NCBI GenBank assembly: GCA_013397865.1
Contig: VZTI01004400.1
Span: 830,134 to 894,133, forward strand
Direction: 5' to 3'
Source of the DNA: Struthidea cinerea
Taxonomy: Eukaryota > Chordata > Aves > Passeriformes > Corcoracidae
DNA length: 64,000 nucleotides
In this document: positions 61,700 to 64,000 of the stretch, in pieces
Layout: each line of letters opens with the position of its first letter
Position numbering within the stretch: the first letter of the stretch is position 1
The notes under the pieces: generated by a model
The model's database searches: none
What the model was told of the DNA's origin: nothing
Seen by the model: only the letters and a program-made list of their open reading frames with translations
Position numbers and translations under genes: made by a program

Positions 61700-64000
61700 C
61701 TTTAAAAAGCACAAAAAGAAAGAAGAAATATTTTATTCTTAATAATCACCATTCACCACTTAATAGTACAATATATTGTCATTTTTCAATGAGTTGACCA
61801 GTAGACTGTAAATAAAAATCCAGTTTCAGGCTGGCAATATTTTGTATGGTGGGTCATTTGTGACTGCAGGCATGAAACACTGCTGAAGACGGCACAAATT
61901 ACACCAGAATGGTTTGGTTTCTATTTCAGTTTGAATTAAAGGAAGTTAATTTCATGTGCAAACCCTTATCTGAAATTAAGTTCCTGCAGTGTCATTTTTT
62001 TAGTAAAGCTTGAAAATGTACCTGATTTTGTAAAGAGGTAAAAGGATTAAACAATACATATTTTCCAAGCACAATAAAGTATATCCTAAACTAAAACTAG
62101 TCTGCTTGCAAAGAGAAAAATACTTCTGCTTCAATCAAACAAGTCTTAATTTATACCTGGCTTGTATGAAAGATATTCAAAGCAAAATTTTCCTTTATGC
62201 ACAATTTAAGATGAAAAAAAATTAAAAATGAAGAACCTCTTGTACTGTGAATTGTCACAGCTCCTCTTGCTTCTAAACCAGTCATGACAATTTTCATCTG
62301 CCAAAGCTATGGACCAAAGACTGACAGCAGCTCTTTTACAGCTCAATTCCAGAAACTAAAAGCTGCATAAAACCTGCCCATAATGACAAATTCCTTCAAA
62401 AAATTTCTCCATTTTTCACAGTTCAAAATCAGACAGATCTGTCACACAATGCTGGAGCATGTGCAAATTCTTCACTGCTTGCTAGTAAGAGGCAGAGGAA
62501 CATATGCATGCTGTCATGGCACTACAATAACTGCTATAGTCTTTCACCTTGAGTCCAACAGTAGATAGCATTAAATATGCCAGAGAAAAGCACTGCAGAA
62601 TGGAAAATTTATACTCTGCCTTGTATCAAGAAGGCTTTAAGAGGCAGTTCCTGGTTACTTCTATCCTGAGGCTCAGCAAGGAACATTCTAATAAACTTCT
62701 CTGGGGATGGCTATTAGAGATGGGATCTCTTAACTTGGTAATGAAAATGGCAAATTTTTTTTAAATTCATGTAAGTTTTTCTTTTGCCTTAGTCTCAATA
62801 ATATCTTCTAAAAGCAAGTTCCATGAGCTGCACATTATGTTAAAAAAACTCCTCCTGTTGATCAGTAAATTTCTGTCCTAAATTTACTGTACATTCTCTT
62901 TACACTGTATTACAGTAAAATATAAAGGGAAACTTCTCTTCAGCTGTTATTATAAACTTCTATAATGCTCTCTAAATATTTCTCCTTCTTATCTCTTTCT
63001 AATTGGATTTATTTTTACCTACAGGTTTTTTTAAAATTTTTCTTTCCATGATTAGAAGTTTTCTATTATATTACTATTTTTTAAAGGGGTAGCAAAACAA
63101 AATTACATTAGAGAACTATGCAGATCTTTACATCTAAAGATTATGGATCTTTAGTCTAAAGCAGTAATTGCACTTCCAGCATTCCTGCTTCTTTCATAAC
63201 ACAGCATACCATCTTAGCTATTTCTGTGAGTACCCTCTGTATATTGTTTCAATTTCTCTGGCTTTAAAGAGAATAGCTCGAAGCAATAATGCCAGCAAAC
63301 TGCCAAAAGAAGTATAGTACTGGGTTAGACTTTTATTGCAAAAAAAAAGCCATTTACTGCCTATTACTAGTCACCCTGCTCCAAACATAGCTCAACACTT
63401 GAGAGGGGAAAAAAAAATGTCACACATGAAGTTCAAAGAGAAACACATAAATGAAAGCTACTGCCGTGCAATGGTTTTCTTCAGGGTTCTGGAGAAGGAA
63501 GCATAAAAAGTCCTACAGCCTGTAAAATATAATTAACTACAGAAAAAATCATGATGCAGGTTCCAGAATTCTACTGAAATGAGATGAAGACTTAAATTTT
63601 CCAAATACAGAAGTATATATGTTTCACATACATTAATTTTTACTATTCTTAAAGAGGTTGGGTTGTTCGATTTTTTTTTTCAAATAATTGACTAAAAGAC
63701 AGTTCAGTCATTTTTTTGTGGAAAACATTATTGCTCTCAAACCTCATAAATAACCCCTCAGAATTTAGTGTGGCTAGCTACCCTTCTTGAAATAGCAATT
63801 ACAATTCAGACAGATGTGCAGAAGTAAACAGTAGGTTCAAAATTCCATCTAATATCATGGACTAACAGTTAATTAGCTGTAAACTAAATCACGGAGAAGT
63901 TACTGTATAAGATCAGCTATGAAAGTTATTTATACTTACAACCACCTTGATACAGGTTTGTGCACTTTATTTATTAAATAAGCTACAGCCTACCATGTCA
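61700..64000 (-). other. Intron or intergenic-side sequence upstream of exon 1 (partial)
   Basis: Contains an ancient L3/CR1-like fragment (about 62,800-63,250) and, at the window edge, a phase-compatible but unproven exon candidate (about 63,940-63,984). The remainder is AT-rich. Confidence 0.7.
62800..63250 (-). repeat. Ancient L3/CR1-like LINE fragment
   Basis: AGCAAGTTCCATGAGCTGCAC, ATAAACTTCTATAATGCTCTC and ACCCTCTGTATATTGTTTCAA resemble the reversed 3' region of old amniote CR1/L3 LINEs (GTTCCACAGGTTAA..., TATAGACCTCTATCATATCCC..., TTTTCTAATTCTGC). Identity is low and the boundaries approximate. Confidence 0.45.

Noticed and set aside
61990..62130. Open minus-strand stretch ending in CAG|GTACA, a possible exon upstream of exon 1
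   Set aside because: The translation (LGYTLLCLENMYCLILL...) is hydrophobic and unlike the dynein tail, and the acceptor is poor.
1..64000. CRISPR arrays, operons, phage or plasmid functions, tRNA or rRNA genes
   Set aside because: The intron-rich dynein gene and CR1/LTR repeats show vertebrate nuclear DNA; no regularly spaced repeats or RNA-gene folds were seen.

Overview
This 64 kb window is vertebrate genomic DNA, most likely from a bird. The evidence is the many CR1 LINE fragments, two long terminal repeats of avian endogenous-retrovirus type, compact introns of about 0.1-6 kb, and few repeats overall. The LTR at about 58.1-58.8 kb resembles a family I associate with songbirds, but I cannot fix the species.

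One protein-coding gene fills the window. It is an axonemal outer-arm dynein heavy chain of the DNAH5/DNAH8 class, on the minus strand, so it reads from high to low coordinates. I resolved 29 consecutive internal exons between 61,699 and 596. All have GT-AG boundaries and compatible phases, and together they carry about 6,130 coding bases (about 2,043 residues) with no stop or frameshift. Neither the start codon nor the stop codon is in the window; full-length relatives are about 4,600-4,700 residues, so this is roughly the middle 43%. AAA2 and AAA3 look more like DNAH8 than DNAH5, so DNAH8 is my best call, but the stalk and microtubule-binding exons are intermediate.

Layout by protein region: 61.7-53.5 kb encodes the end of the tail and the linker (exons 1-8). 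Then come AAA1 (51.9-41.4 kb; Walker A GPAGTGKT, Walker B CFDEFN), AAA2 (35.7-25.0 kb; GPTGAGKT), AAA3 (24.1-16.4 kb; GEQGTAKT), AAA4 (15.8-13.0 kb; GVGGSGKQ), the first stalk helix (11.8-11.5 kb), the microtubule-binding tip (11.2-8.2 kb) and the start of the second stalk helix (0.8-0.6 kb). AAA5, AAA6 and the C-terminal domain lie beyond the low-coordinate edge.

The introns hold CR1 fragments in both orientations, including one with recognisable endonuclease sequence joined to a 3' end. They also hold two plus-strand LTRs (about 21.1-22.2 and 58.1-58.8 kb), probable ancient MIR and L3/CR1 remnants, and a few microsatellites. I found no second gene, RNA gene, promoter or prokaryotic-type system. 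The observations worth a second look are modest: an 11-base homopolymer in a coding exon, a CpG-rich open extension past the last donor site, weak donor sites, the repeat structures, and the DNAH5/DNAH8 assignment.
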